DNA of 64,000 nt, from the NCBI RefSeq assembly GCF_002209555.1, contig NZ_NJIF01000007.1, positions 1 through 64,000 of the forward strand, in the 5' to 3' direction. Below the pieces are notes generated by a model. The model was not told the DNA's origin. It made no database searches and worked only from the letters and a program-made list of their open reading frames with translations. Numbering within the stretch: the stretch's first letter is position 1; each line of letters begins with the position of its first letter. This stretch comes from Achromobacter insolitus. Its GTDB lineage: Bacteria > Pseudomonadota > Gammaproteobacteria > Burkholderiales > Burkholderiaceae_B. The translations under genes and the position numbers were made by a program. Positions 1-9,775 of this stretch are shown here, in pieces.

Positions 1-9
1 CTCGCAACC

Positions 10-102
10 TCGATGCGCCCGACGGAATCCGAAGGAACCGCCGCAGGCGGTGACGAGGATGAGGACGGGGAAGTCCGGAGCGAACGCTCCGGACCGCAAT
101 CG
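10..102 (-). repeat. interspersed GC-rich repeat (family B), partial copy
   Basis: This stretch matches, in inverted orientation, the interior of the element at 23771-23865. It contains a near-perfect hairpin with arms at 73-82 and 85-94 (GTCCGGAGCG / CGCTCCGGAC) and a smaller GC hairpin near 39-51. The long terminal inverted repeats of the other copy are not evident here. It lies downstream of rodA, with no gene between it and the window edge. Confidence 0.75.
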
Positions 103-131
103 TGGGCGCGAGCCGCCACGCCGCCCGCGCC

Positions 132-175
132 TACGGGCGACCTACGAAGAACGCGCAGCCGCCAAAAAGATCAAG
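132..175 (-). repeat. short repeat shared by the 3' flanks of rodA and ohr
   Basis: Directly 3' of the rodA stop is a segment resembling 24142-24185, which lies directly 3' of ohr. Both share the core CCTACGAA followed by a GC-rich stretch and ATCAAG. In both places the order away from the gene is this segment and then a family B repeat, so the two may belong to one composite element. The match is imperfect and judged by eye. Confidence 0.5.
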
Positions 176-1307
176 TCTTAACCGACCGATGCCGACTAAC
201 ACTCATCATGATCCCAAACGCAATCCCCATGGTGAACAACGCAGTCCCCCCATAGCTCATGAACGGCAACGGCACCCCCACCACAGGCAGGATCCCTGTC
301 ACCATCCCCACGTTCACGAACACGTAGATGAACAGCATCATCGTCAGCGCCCCCACCAGCAGCCTGCCGAACTGCGATGACGCCCGCGATGCGATGGTCA
401 GGCCGCGCGCCATCATCAGGCCGTACAGCACCAAAATGGCTATGCCGCCATACAGGCCGAACTCTTCGGCGTAGACCGCGAAGATAAAGTCGGTGGTGCG
501 TTCGGGGATGAAATCCAGGTGGGTCTGCGTGCCCTTCATGTAACCCTTGCCGTACACCCCGCCCGAGCCCACCGCGATCATCGACTGAATCGTATGGAAA
601 CCCTTGCCCAGCGGGTCGGAGCTCGGATTGAGCAGGGTGCACACGCGATGCTTCTGGTAATCGTGCAGCACGACCCAGTCCACGTCAGGCTCGCATAACT
701 GGTCCTCGTAATAGACCAGTGTGCCGATGGCGATGATGCCGGCCAGCATGACAGGGACAAGCAGCTTGAAGGAGAGGCCCGCGAAATAGATGACGAAAAA
801 GCCTGCGCCGAACACCAGCAGCGCGGTACCCAGGTCAGGTTGCAGCACGATCAGGCCGAAGGGTGCGGCCAGCATGGCGGCTGCGGCCAGGAAGTCGCGG
901 ATGCGGACCGCGCCTTCATGGCGCTGGAAGTACCAGGCCAGCATCATGGGCACGGCGATCTTCATCATTTCGGACGGCTGGATGCGGGTCACGCCCAGGT
1001 TCAGCCAGCGGGTCGCGCCCTTGCTGGTTTCGCCGAAGAACTCCACGCCCAGCAACAGCACCACCCCCACCACGTAAAAGGGCAAGGCCAGCTTCATCAG
1101 CCACTTGGGAGGAATCAACGCCATGGTCCACATCGCGAAAAAGGCGATGATGAAATTGCGCGATTGCTCGGCGAAGCGCCAATCGGTTCCGCCCACCGCG
1201 GAGTGCATGACCGTCAGGCCAAGCGCGGCGAACATCAACAGGATCGCCAGCAACGGCCAATCGAAGGCCGTGAATACGCGCAGCAGGATAAGGCCCAGGC
1301 GTTTCAT
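171..1307 (-). CDS. rodA: RodA, SEDS-family peptidoglycan glycosyltransferase
   Basis: RodA polymerises lipid II into glycan strands for cylindrical wall growth, working in the inner membrane with PBP2. The 378-residue product is made of alternating hydrophobic segments typical of the ten-helix SEDS fold. It carries family sequences such as QPDLGTALLVFGAG and, near the C terminus, PLPFMSYGGTALFT. The length is normal for the family. Its ATG overlaps the end of mrdA by one base, so the two partners are translationally coupled. It is the last gene of the mreBCD-mrdA-rodA operon and is followed by interspersed repeats rather than a clear terminator. Confidence 0.97.
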   Translation of the reverse strand: MKRLGLILLRVFTAFDWPLLAILLMFAALGLTVMHSAVGGTDWRFAEQSRNFIIAFFAMWTMALIPPKWLMKLALPFYVVGVVLLLGVEFFGETSKGATRWLNLGVTRIQPSEMMKIAVPMMLAWYFQRHEGAVRIRDFLAAAAMLAAPFGLIVLQPDLGTALLVFGAGFFVIYFAGLSFKLLVPVMLAGIIAIGTLVYYEDQLCEPDVDWVVLHDYQKHRVCTLLNPSSDPLGKGFHTIQSMIAVGSGGVYGKGYMKGTQTHLDFIPERTTDFIFAVYAEEFGLYGGIAILVLYGLMMARGLTIASRASSQFGRLLVGALTMMLFIYVFVNVGMVTGILPVVGVPLPFMSYGGTALFTMGIAFGIMMSVSRHRSVKT

Positions 1308-3232
1308 TATTGGCGCACCACGTCAGAAGCAATGGCCTCGACCGAGGCCAGGGGGTCGGCGCGCTCCGGCCGCACGATTTTGTCCTGGCGTTCCTTGGCC
1401 AGCCAATAGTCGAACACCTTGCGCGCGACCGGCGCGGCAACGCTGGCGCCCCAGCCGGCGTTCTCGACGATGAGCGCCACGGCGATACGGGGATGTTCAA
1501 GCGGTGCGAAACCCATGAACAGCGCGTGGTCCCGCAGGCGCTCGTCGATGGCGCTGGCGCGGTAATGGCCGCCACGCAGGCTGAACACCTGCGCGGTGCC
1601 GGTCTTGCCCGCTGCCTGGTAGGCGGTGTTGGCGAACGCGCGCCGCGCCGTGCCCGCGCGCACCACGTCCGCCATGGCGTTCTTGATCACGTCGACGTTG
1701 GCTTGCTTGAGCGGAATGCGGTAGTCGGGCGTGGACTCGGTCGCCTTGGCCACGCCGCTGCGCGGATCGCGCACGGCATGCACCAGATGCGGCCGACGAT
1801 ACAGGCCATTGTTGGCCAGCGTAGAGGTGCCTTGCGCCAGCTGCAGCAGCGTGAAGGCGTTGTAGCCCTGGCCCACCGCCACGGAGATCGTCTCGCCGGC
1901 GTACCAGCGCTGGCGCTCCTTGTCTTTGTAGGCCGATCGCTTCCAGTCGGTCGATGGCAATACGCCGCGCTTTTCGCCTTCCAGGTCGATGCCGGTGATC
2001 TGGCCAAAGCCGAACTGCTTGGTGAAATCGTGCAGCGCGTTCACGCCGATCTCGGGGCCCAGCGAGTAGAAGTACGTATCCGACGATACGACGATAGCCT
2101 TGTGCATATCGGTCATGCCGTAGGCAGCGCCTCCGGCATTGCGGAATTTCTGGCCGCCGAACTCGTAATAGCCCGGGTCCGAGATGCGGTCGGTGGCGCG
2201 GCGCTTGCCCAGCTCCAGGGCGGCCAGGCCTACGAAGGGCTTATAGGTCGAACCGATGGGATAGGTGCCGTATAGCGGCCGGTTGATCAGTGGATGATCG
2301 GGCGATTCGTTCAACATGCGCCAGTTGTCCACGTCGATACCGTCCACGAACAGGTTCGGATCGAACGACGGCTGCGAGACGAAGGCCAGCACCTCGCCCG
2401 TGTCGGGGTCGATGGCGACCAGTGCTCCGCGCTGTCCCTCGAAGGCCGCTTCAGCCACCTTCTGCAGCCCCAGGTCGATGGACAGCATGATGTCGGACCC
2501 GGGCACCGGGTCGATCCGGCGCAGCGTGCGCATCGGCCGACCGCCGGCGGTGACTTCGACCTCTTCCAGGCCGGTGCGGCCATGCAGTTGTTCTTCCCAG
2601 GTCTTCTCGATGCCCTTCTTGCCGATGACATCGGTGCCGCGGTAATTGCCCAGTTGGCCGGCGCGGTCCAGTTCTTCGATGTCGCCCTCGGCGATGCGGC
2701 CGATATAGCCCACCACGTGTGCCGCCGACAGGCCCTGCGGGTACTCGCGCACCCAGCGCGCGCGCAGCTCCACGCCCGGAAACTGGAAGGAATGCGCAGC
2801 GAACCAGGCAGCTTCGGTTTCGTTGAGATTGTTGCGCAGCTGCAGGCTGGCGTAGCGGCTGGATTCGGCGGCCCGGCGCTTGAAGCGCCGCTGATCGGCC
2901 GGGCTGATGTACACGACTTCGGTCAGGCGCTCGAACAGCTCTCCGAGGTTCCCCGCATGCGCCGGCACAACCTCCAGCGTATAGGTGCGGTAATTGCGCG
3001 CCAGCACCTCGCCGTTGCGGTCCAGGATCTCGCCGCGGCGCGGCGGGATGGGCACGACCGCGATGCGATTGCGGTCAGCGCGTTCGGACAGGCCTTCGTA
3101 ACGGTCCACCTGCAGATACCAGAACCGGCCGACCAGCACGCCGAAGCAGGCCAGCGCAAACAGCCCGCCCACCCAGGCGCGCAGGCGGAAACGCTGCTTC
3201 TGCTGCTGGCCGGTTTTCTTGAATTCGAACAT
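1307..3232 (-). CDS. mrdA: penicillin-binding protein 2 (elongasome transpeptidase)
   Basis: PBP2 cross-links peptidoglycan during cell elongation and is anchored in the inner membrane by one N-terminal helix. The 641-residue product has that helix at about residues 20-42, then a dimerisation/pedestal domain, then the transpeptidase domain. The active-site motifs are all present: STYK with the nucleophile at about Ser328, an SSD motif, and KTGTAQ. The C-terminal tail is slightly long but unremarkable. It sits between mreD (15-bp gap) and rodA (1-bp overlap), the standard elongasome order. Confidence 0.97.
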   Translation of the reverse strand: MFEFKKTGQQQKQRFRLRAWVGGLFALACFGVLVGRFWYLQVDRYEGLSERADRNRIAVVPIPPRRGEILDRNGEVLARNYRTYTLEVVPAHAGNLGELFERLTEVVYISPADQRRFKRRAAESSRYASLQLRNNLNETEAAWFAAHSFQFPGVELRARWVREYPQGLSAAHVVGYIGRIAEGDIEELDRAGQLGNYRGTDVIGKKGIEKTWEEQLHGRTGLEEVEVTAGGRPMRTLRRIDPVPGSDIMLSIDLGLQKVAEAAFEGQRGALVAIDPDTGEVLAFVSQPSFDPNLFVDGIDVDNWRMLNESPDHPLINRPLYGTYPIGSTYKPFVGLAALELGKRRATDRISDPGYYEFGGQKFRNAGGAAYGMTDMHKAIVVSSDTYFYSLGPEIGVNALHDFTKQFGFGQITGIDLEGEKRGVLPSTDWKRSAYKDKERQRWYAGETISVAVGQGYNAFTLLQLAQGTSTLANNGLYRRPHLVHAVRDPRSGVAKATESTPDYRIPLKQANVDVIKNAMADVVRAGTARRAFANTAYQAAGKTGTAQVFSLRGGHYRASAIDERLRDHALFMGFAPLEHPRIAVALIVENAGWGASVAAPVARKVFDYWLAKERQDKIVRPERADPLASVEAIASDVVRQ

Positions 3233-3247
3233 GACGCGGCGCCGCCG

Positions 3248-3814
3248 TCAGGCGGAGGAAGATTCGGCGTCGTCGACACCGCGCTGCGGCAAGTGCAGAA
3301 CCCAACCGGCCAACGGCCACAAGGCGGTGGTCAGAAGCACGCTGATGCCCCAATCCCAACCCGGCCACTTGCCTGCCAGCCACGCATGGATGATCTGGGT
3401 CACGAAGCGGGCAATGAAGAACACAGGCAACATGTGCATGGCCTGGCTCCAGAGGTCGAACCGCTGCAGCCGGCGGTGCAACGCCACGGCGCCATACGCG
3501 ACCAGCGTGTATGACAGCGCGTGTTCGCCCAGCAGGCCGGCGTCGTGCACGTCCATCAGCAGGCCAAAGAAGAAAGCGGTGAACAGGCCGACGCGGCGCG
3601 GCTCGTGCACGCACCAGAAGGCGATGATCAGCAGCAGGATGTCAGGCGCGCCCTGCCACAGGCGCCACGGCAGCAGGGATACCAGCCATGCCACCAGCAC
3701 CGTGCCCCATACGAATACGCCATGCGCCGGACCGGAAAGCCGGTCGGGCTGCACATTGCTGGGGGTGCCCAGGCGGCGCGAGGCCTGCCCATAGGATTGG
3801 TTAGTCCGATCCAC
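3248..3814 (-). CDS. mreD: MreD, rod-shape-determining membrane protein
   Basis: MreD is a small polytopic inner-membrane protein of the MreBCD complex that supports rod shape. I place the start at a GTG at 3814, giving 188 residues (MDRTNQSYGQ...), because a strong Shine-Dalgarno CAGGAGG lies about seven bases upstream at 3824-3830. An in-frame ATG at 3856 would give a 55-bp overlap with mreC and has no such site. The chosen start overlaps the mreC stop by 14 bp. After a short polar N terminus there are about five hydrophobic segments. Sequence conservation in this family is low, so the call relies heavily on position. Confidence 0.9.
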   Translation of the reverse strand: MDRTNQSYGQASRRLGTPSNVQPDRLSGPAHGVFVWGTVLVAWLVSLLPWRLWQGAPDILLLIIAFWCVHEPRRVGLFTAFFFGLLMDVHDAGLLGEHALSYTLVAYGAVALHRRLQRFDLWSQAMHMLPVFFIARFVTQIIHAWLAGKWPGWDWGISVLLTTALWPLAGWVLHLPQRGVDDAESSSA

Positions 3815-4685
3815 CGGAATCGACCTCCTGACGGTTGGACTCGGCGCGCTCCACATCGACCTGCAGGACCAGGAAGTGGCGATAGCGTTCGGGGTGGGCC
3901 AGCGGTTCGCACACGGCGCGCGCGAAGCCCGAGGCGGTATCGCGTTCGACCGAGGTTACCTTGGCCACGGGCAGGCCGGCGGGAAACAGCCCGCCAACGC
4001 CGCTGGTGACAATAGTATCGCCTTCCTTGATGTCGGCATTGGCGGCGAGGTAACGGACCTCCATCTTGCCCGGCGAGTTGCCACCGAACGCGATCAGGCG
4101 CAAGCCGTTGCGCAGCAGTTGCACAGGGATGGAGACCTGTTCGTCGGTGACCAGCGCCGCCTCGGCCGTCATCGGCGTGACGCGCACGATCTGCCCGACC
4201 ACACCGCCTTCGTCGATCACCGGCATGCCGGGAGCCAGCCCGGCCTTGCTGCCCTTGTTGAACACCAGACGCTGCGTGAACGCATTGGTGGGCTCGTACA
4301 TGACCTCGACCACCACGGCCGACTGCGCCACGGTGTCGGTCACGCCCAGCAGCCGGCGCAACTGCGAGTTTTCAGCGGCCAGCTGGGCACCATGCGTGGT
4401 CACCTGCGCCAGCTCGATGCGCTGGCGTTGCAAGGCTTCGTTTTCGCTACGGATGAGATTGGCCGCATTGACCCATTCGTTCACTTGCTGGACGAGGTCG
4501 CGCGGCGCCATGACGGCGCGCTGGAAGGGGTAGAGGGCCACGGACATCGCCCGGCGCGCCGGTTCCAGCATGCGCCATTGCGAATCCATGACGATCAGGG
4601 CCAAAGCAAGGACGACCAGAACGACCAGCCGCACCTCCGCAGGTGGGCCGCGCCTGAATAGGGGAGGAGTCCCTTGTCGTTGCAT
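3801..4685 (-). CDS. mreC: MreC, rod-shape-determining periplasmic scaffold
   Basis: MreC links cytoplasmic MreB filaments to the PBP2/RodA wall synthase. The 294-residue product has one N-terminal transmembrane helix (about residues 18-36), a coiled-coil stretch (about 75-110, rich in Glu, Gln and Leu) and a beta-rich C-terminal domain. That domain contains glycine-rich family sequences such as NKGSKAGLAPGMPVI and TSGVGGLFPAGLPVAKV. It follows mreB after an 84-base gap that can fold into nested hairpins, and it overlaps mreD. It is encoded in the conserved mreBCD order. Confidence 0.95.
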   Translation of the reverse strand: MQRQGTPPLFRRGPPAEVRLVVLVVLALALIVMDSQWRMLEPARRAMSVALYPFQRAVMAPRDLVQQVNEWVNAANLIRSENEALQRQRIELAQVTTHGAQLAAENSQLRRLLGVTDTVAQSAVVVEVMYEPTNAFTQRLVFNKGSKAGLAPGMPVIDEGGVVGQIVRVTPMTAEAALVTDEQVSIPVQLLRNGLRLIAFGGNSPGKMEVRYLAANADIKEGDTIVTSGVGGLFPAGLPVAKVTSVERDTASGFARAVCEPLAHPERYRHFLVLQVDVERAESNRQEVDSGGSD

Positions 4686-4691
4686 GAATCT

Positions 4692-4759
4692 CAGCCCGGA
4701 CGCCCGCGTCCGTCGCTCCGGCAGCGGCCGGAGCCGTGAAAAAGCTGGGCTCCGGGCTG
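4692..4759 (-). promoter_or_regulatory. nested hairpin in the mreB-mreC intercistronic gap
   Basis: Two stems nest inside this gap. The outer 9-bp arms are at 4692-4700 and 4751-4759 (CAGCCCGGA / TCCGGGCTG). The inner 8-bp arms are at 4715-4722 and 4727-4734 (GCTCCGGC / GCCGGAGC). There is no U-tract typical of an intrinsic terminator. Such a structure could protect the mreB message or attenuate transcription into mreC, consistent with the known need for more MreB than MreC. The role is inferred. Confidence 0.45.
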
Positions 4760-4769
4760 GCGGGCAAAA

Positions 4770-5819
<1,050 letters not shown>

Positions 5820-5923
5820 TCAGCTAAATTCTGGGGGGGAATTAGGTACATGCCGCGGGGCGTAGGGCCCGTAAAACAACGGGTCCGCCTGTCATCACGG
5901 CGATTAAACCGTGAATCATAACT

Positions 5924-5929
5924 TATAAT
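5924..5929 (+). promoter_or_regulatory. gatC: candidate -10 box for gatCAB
   Basis: A perfect TATAAT lies in an AT-rich island of the mreB-gatC divergent region, about 113 bases before the gatC start. The -35 region upstream (around 5901-5906) is poor. The reverse strand of the same island could also serve the mreB operon. The call is on base pattern only. Confidence 0.35.
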
Positions 5930-6041
5930 TTCCCCGGAAATAGCGCATAAATGCAGGCTATTCAAGCTTTGTAACGGGTTCGGCGTATGCATACTGCCCT
6001 GTCCCGCCCCTCGGCCTTCGCTTATCGATTTGCAATCCCCC

Positions 6042-6350
6042 ATGGCGCTCAATGACACAGATGTGGCCCGCATTGCCCGGCTGGCCAGAATCGAACTGAC
6101 CCCCGACCAGCGCACCCTTGCGCAGGCCGAACTCAACGGCATCCTCCACCTGATCGAACGGCTCCAGTCCGTCGACACGCAGGGGGTCGAACCCCTGGCT
6201 CACCCGCTGTCCGCCCACGAGGATATCGTGCTGCGCCTGCGTGAAGATGTCGTGACCGAACCCAGCTCGGAAGCCCGGCGGCAGGAGCTGCTGGCCAACG
6301 CCCCCGATGCCCAGGAAGGCCTGTTCCTGGTTCCCAAGGTCCTGGATTAA
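6042..6350 (+). CDS. gatC: GatC subunit of Asp/Glu-tRNA amidotransferase
   Basis: GatC is the small subunit that clamps GatA to GatB in the amidotransferase converting Glu-tRNA(Gln) or Asp-tRNA(Asn) to the amidated form. The 102-residue product begins MALNDTDVARIARLARIEL, the typical helical start of the family, and continues with the conserved DTxGVEPLAHP-type segment. I use the ATG at 6042. A TTG four codons earlier is also in frame, but neither has an obvious Shine-Dalgarno. gatA begins three bases after its stop, so the genes are co-transcribed. Confidence 0.95.
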   Translation: MALNDTDVARIARLARIELTPDQRTLAQAELNGILHLIERLQSVDTQGVEPLAHPLSAHEDIVLRLREDVVTEPSSEARRQELLANAPDAQEGLFLVPKVLD

Positions 6351-6353
6351 GTC

Positions 6354-7940
6354 ATGACGAAACCCGCTCTGCACACCCAATTCAAGGGGATCGCCGCCCT
6401 GCGCGCGGCCCTTGCGCAACGCCAGGTCAGCGCCGTCGAACTCGCTCAAAGCGCCTTGACGGCCGCCGAAGGGGCCAGCGGCCTGAATTGCTTTTTACAT
6501 ATTGACGCCGAATTGACGCTGGCCCAGGCCCGCGCCGCCGACGCCGCCCTGGCTTCGGGCTCGGCTGGCCCGCTGGCGGGGATCCCGATCGCCCACAAGG
6601 ACGCCTTCGTCACCCGCGGCTGGCGCACCACCGCCGGCAGCAAGATGCTCGAGGGCTACGTCAGCCCGTTCGACGCCACCGTCGTCGAGCGCCTGGGCGA
6701 GGCCGGCGCCGTGTCGCTGGGCAAGCTGAACTGCGACGAATTCGCCATGGGTTCCGGCAATGAAAATTCCGCCTACGGGGCCGTGAAGAACCCCTGGGAC
6801 CACGCCGCCGTGCCCGGCGGCTCGTCGGGCGGTTCGGCCGCCGCCGTGGCCGCCCGCCTGGTTGCCGCCGCTACCGGCACCGACACCGGCGGCTCGGTGC
6901 GCCAGCCCGCCGCCCTGTGCGGCGTCAGCGGCATCAAGCCCACCTACGGCACCGTCTCCCGCTATGGCATGGTGGCCTTCGGCTCCAGCCTGGACCAGGC
7001 CGGCCCCCTTGCCGAAAGCGCCCGCGATCTGCTCGAGCTGCTGGACGTCATCAGCGGCTTTGACCCGCGCGACGCCACCAGCCTGCAGAAATGCGATGCC
7101 GCCACGAACGAGCCCGGCCGCGTCCGGCGCGACTTCGAGGCCGCCCAGAGCCGGTTCGACGCCGCCGGCAGCCAGCCGCTCAAGGGCCTGCGCATCGGCG
7201 TGCCCGCCGAGTACTTCGGCGCGGGCCTGGCACCCGACGTGGCTGCCGCGGTCGAGGCCGCGCTGACCCAGTTCGAGGCCCTGGGCGCCGTGCGCGTGCC
7301 GGTCTCGCTGCCGCGCACCGAACTGGCCATTCCCGCCTACTACGTCATCGCGCCCGCCGAAGCCTCCAGCAACCTGGCGCGTTACGACGGCGTGCGCTAT
7401 GGCCACCGCGCCGCCCAATACGGCGACTTGAACGAGATGATCAGCCGTTCGCGCGCCGAAGGCTTCGGCGATGAGGTCAAGCGCCGCATCCTGATCGGCA
7501 CCTACGTGCTTTCCCACGGCTACTACGACGCCTATTACCTGCAGGCGCAGCGCTTGCGCCGGATGATCGCGCAGGATTTCCAGCGCGCCTATGCCGACCA
7601 GTGCGACGTGATCATGGGCCCGGTGACCCCCACCGTGGCCAAGAACATCGGCGACAACCGCGACGATCCCACCGCCGACTGGCTGGCCGACGTCTACACG
7701 CTAGGCGTGAGCCTGGCCGGCCTGCCGGCCATGTCCATACCTTGCGGCTTCGGCGGAGGACTGCCCCCCGAGGGGGCTGCCAGCGCCCTGGGGCGGCCTG
7801 GCGGCGCTGGCGCCCGTCCGCGCCCCGTCGGTCTCCAAATCATCGGCAACTACTTCGACGAAGGCCGCCTGCTGGCCATCGCCGACCGCTACCAACAAGT
7901 GACGGACTGGCATACGCGTGCCCCTGTCCAGCAAGGCTGA
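6354..7940 (+). CDS. gatA: GatA amidase subunit of Asp/Glu-tRNA amidotransferase
   Basis: GatA is the glutaminase subunit that releases ammonia for tRNA-bound Glu or Asp amidation. The 528-residue product shows the amidase signature: catalytic Lys in the IPIAHKDAF segment, then [13 protein letters not shown] and [12 protein letters not shown] with the cis-Ser and nucleophile Ser. Near the C terminus, after IPCGFG, there is a Gly/Pro/Ala-rich stretch (about residues 466-492) before the family sequence [13 protein letters not shown]. This stretch is longer than I would expect. It is encoded by DNA with two strong hairpins and looks like an in-frame interspersed repeat (separate entry). The active site is unaffected. 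gatB follows after four bases. Confidence 0.96.
   Translation: MTKPALHTQFKGIAALRAALAQRQVSAVELAQSALTAAEGASGLNCFLHIDAELTLAQARAADAALASGSAGPLAGIPIAHKDAFVTRGWRTTAGSKMLEGYVSPFDATVVERLGEAGAVSLGKLNCDEFAMGSGNENSAYGAVKNPWDHAAVPGGSSGGSAAAVAARLVAAATGTDTGGSVRQPAALCGVSGIKPTYGTVSRYGMVAFGSSLDQAGPLAESARDLLELLDVISGFDPRDATSLQKCDAATNEPGRVRRDFEAAQSRFDAAGSQPLKGLRIGVPAEYFGAGLAPDVAAAVEAALTQFEALGAVRVPVSLPRTELAIPAYYVIAPAEASSNLARYDGVRYGHRAAQYGDLNEMISRSRAEGFGDEVKRRILIGTYVLSHGYYDAYYLQAQRLRRMIAQDFQRAYADQCDVIMGPVTPTVAKNIGDNRDDPTADWLADVYTLGVSLAGLPAMSIPCGFGGGLPPEGAASALGRPGGAGARPRPVGLQIIGNYFDEGRLLAIADRYQQVTDWHTRAPVQQG
7763..7811 (+). repeat. gatA: hairpin repeat read in frame inside gatA
   Basis: Two hairpins lie back to back within the coding sequence. 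The first has arms at 7763-7768 and 7772-7777 (GCCCCC / GGGGGC). The second has arms at 7779-7787 and 7803-7811 (GCCAGCGCC / GGCGCTGGC). Composition and stem style resemble the intergenic repeats elsewhere in the window. The reading frame is kept and yields a Gly/Pro/Ala-rich loop between conserved GatA segments. That it is an insertion is inferred. Confidence 0.6.
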
Positions 7941-7944
7941 GAAC

Positions 7945-9402
7945 ATGAACTGGGAAATCGTCATCGGCCTGGAAACGCACACGCAGCTTTCCACGGACTC
8001 CAAGATTTTTTCGGGTAGCAGCACCCAATTCGGCGCCGCGCCCAACACCCACGCCAACGTGGTCGACCTGGCGCTGCCGGGCAGCCTGCCGGTCATGAAC
8101 CGCGGCGCGGCCGAACGCGCCATCCGCTTCGGCCTGGCCGTGGGCGCCACCATCGCGCCGCGCTCGGTTTTCGCGCGCAAGAACTATTTCTATCCCGACC
8201 TGCCCAAGGGCTACCAGATCAGCCAGTACGAGCTGCCTGTGGTCGTGGGCGGTTCGCTGTCGTTCTTCGTGGGCGAGGAAGAAAAAACCGTCAACCTGAC
8301 GCGCGCCCACTTGGAAGAAGACGCCGGCAAGTCCCTGCACGACGACTTCAGCCTGGCCAACGGCGCCCCCGGCAGCGGCATCGACCTGAACCGCGCGGGC
8401 ACGCCTCTGCTGGAAATCGTGACGGAACCGGAAATGCGCTCGGCCGCCGAGGCCGTGGCCTACGCCCGCGCCCTGCACAGCCTGGTCGTGTGGCTGGGCA
8501 TTTGCGACGGCAACATGCAGGAAGGCTCGTTCCGCTGCGACGCCAACGTGTCCGTGCGCCCCGTGGGCCAGAAGGAATTCGGCACCCGCACCGAGATCAA
8601 GAACGTCAACTCGTTCCGCTTCCTGGAGCGCGCCATCACCTATGAAGCGCGGCGCCAGATCGAACTGATCGAAGACGGCGGCACCGTGGTGCAGGAAACC
8701 CGCCTGTACGATGCCGACCGCGACGAAACCCGCAGCATGCGCAGCAAGGAAGACGCGCACGACTACCGCTACTTCCCCGACCCCGACCTGCCCACGCTGG
8801 TCATCTCGCGCGAATGGGTGGACGAAGTCCGGGCCGCCATGCCCGAATTGCCGGCCGCCCAACGCGCCCGCTTCGAGTCCGAGTACGGCCTGCCCGCCTA
8901 CGACGCAGCCCAGCTCACCGTCAGCCGCGACCTGGCCGCCTACTTCCAGGCGGTGGCGAACGCGCTGCCCGCCGGCCAGGCCAAGCTGGCCGCCAACTGG
9001 GTCATGGGTGAGGTCTCCGCCGCCCTGAACAAGGACGAAAAGAGCATCGCCGAGTCTCCGGTCCAGGCGCCGGCACTGGCCGCCCTGATCGGCCGCATCA
9101 TCGACGGCACGATCTCCAACAAGATCGCCCGCGAAGTCTTCGGCGCCATGTGGGCCGGTGAGAACGGCGGCCAAGCGGACGCCATCATCGAGGCGCGCGG
9201 CCTCAAGCAGATCAGCGACACCGGCGCCATCGGCGCCATGATCGACGAAGTGCTGGCCGCCAATCCCGCCATCGTGGAAGAGTACCGGGCCGGCAAGCAG
9301 AAGGCGTTCAACTCGCTGGTGGGCCAGATCATGAAGGCCGCGCGCGGCAAGGCCAACCCGCAGCAGGTGAACGATCTATTGAAGCAGAAGCTGGATAGCT
9401 GA
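7945..9402 (+). CDS. gatB: GatB subunit of Asp/Glu-tRNA amidotransferase
   Basis: GatB binds the mischarged tRNA, phosphorylates the tRNA-bound Glu or Asp and performs the amidation. The 485-residue product starts [15 protein letters not shown], a standard family opening, at an ATG four bases after the gatA stop. An in-frame upstream ATG lies inside gatA and is less likely. Other family segments are [26 protein letters not shown] and [18 protein letters not shown]. The C-terminal YqeY-like tail domain is intact and ends in the usual [14 protein letters not shown] strong hairpin follows 50 bases later. Confidence 0.97.
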   Translation: MNWEIVIGLETHTQLSTDSKIFSGSSTQFGAAPNTHANVVDLALPGSLPVMNRGAAERAIRFGLAVGATIAPRSVFARKNYFYPDLPKGYQISQYELPVVVGGSLSFFVGEEEKTVNLTRAHLEEDAGKSLHDDFSLANGAPGSGIDLNRAGTPLLEIVTEPEMRSAAEAVAYARALHSLVVWLGICDGNMQEGSFRCDANVSVRPVGQKEFGTRTEIKNVNSFRFLERAITYEARRQIELIEDGGTVVQETRLYDADRDETRSMRSKEDAHDYRYFPDPDLPTLVISREWVDEVRAAMPELPAAQRARFESEYGLPAYDAAQLTVSRDLAAYFQAVANALPAGQAKLAANWVMGEVSAALNKDEKSIAESPVQAPALAALIGRIIDGTISNKIAREVFGAMWAGENGGQADAIIEARGLKQISDTGAIGAMIDEVLAANPAIVEEYRAGKQKAFNSLVGQIMKAARGKANPQQVNDLLKQKLDS

Positions 9403-9450
9403 CCGCGCGGGGCGCCCCGGCAACGGGCGCACTCCCGACGTATCAGACGA

Positions 9451-9488
9451 AACGAAGGGCCGCGGCATATTGCCGCGGCCCTTCGTTT
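9451..9488 (+). terminator. intrinsic terminator of gatCAB
   Basis: A perfect 17-bp stem (arms 9451-9467 and 9471-9487) with a TAT loop ends in CGTTT. The U-tract is short but the stem is very stable. The symmetry would also stop transcripts arriving from the other side. Confidence 0.8.
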
Positions 9489-9524
9489 ATCCATCATGCG
9501 CTCCTGGATCGAGGAAGGCCGGGA

Positions 9525-9765
9525 ATGAATCCGATCCGCTTGATACCGGACGCATCACTCGCCCTGGCCTGGCTGATAAGTCGCACCGATGCCCGTGAAT
9601 CACTGCTGGCTCAGCACCTGCTGGAAGTCGCCCATGGAGCCAAAAACACGGTGCCGCCCATTTGGCGAATCGAAGTCGTCTTCGGCCAACCCCACGGCCT
9701 CGCCGAGCCTGCGGCAAGCTACGGATGAAGGGCGACGCCTGGCCGCCCAATATCTGCGCTCACTG
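9525..9765 (+). pseudogene. remnant of a VapC-like PIN-domain toxin gene
   Basis: VapC toxins are PIN-fold ribonucleases of type II toxin-antitoxin systems. The first 48 or so residues fit well: an N-terminal IPDASLALAW with the first acidic residue, and later VPPIWRIEV, which matches the usual VPxLWRxEVAN segment. The frame then shifts by +1 after EV, where the other frame continues ANPTA...DEGRRLAAQYLRSLN like the following helices. It ends soon after, next to pyrE, so the second half with the remaining acidic residues is lost. The ATG overlaps a TGA ending a short frame MRSWIEEGRE (9496-9528), possibly the last codons of the lost antitoxin. It is not expected to be functional. Confidence 0.65.
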
Positions 9766-9775
9766 AACACAGGGT

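Noticed and set aside
3815..3856. An upstream ATG start for mreD at 3856
   Set aside because: It would overlap mreC by 55 bp and lacks a Shine-Dalgarno. The GTG at 3814 has a near-perfect one.
9496..9528. A separate ten-codon gene upstream of the VapC remnant
   Set aside because: It is too short to be a gene on its own. It is kept only as a possible antitoxin tail within the remnant.
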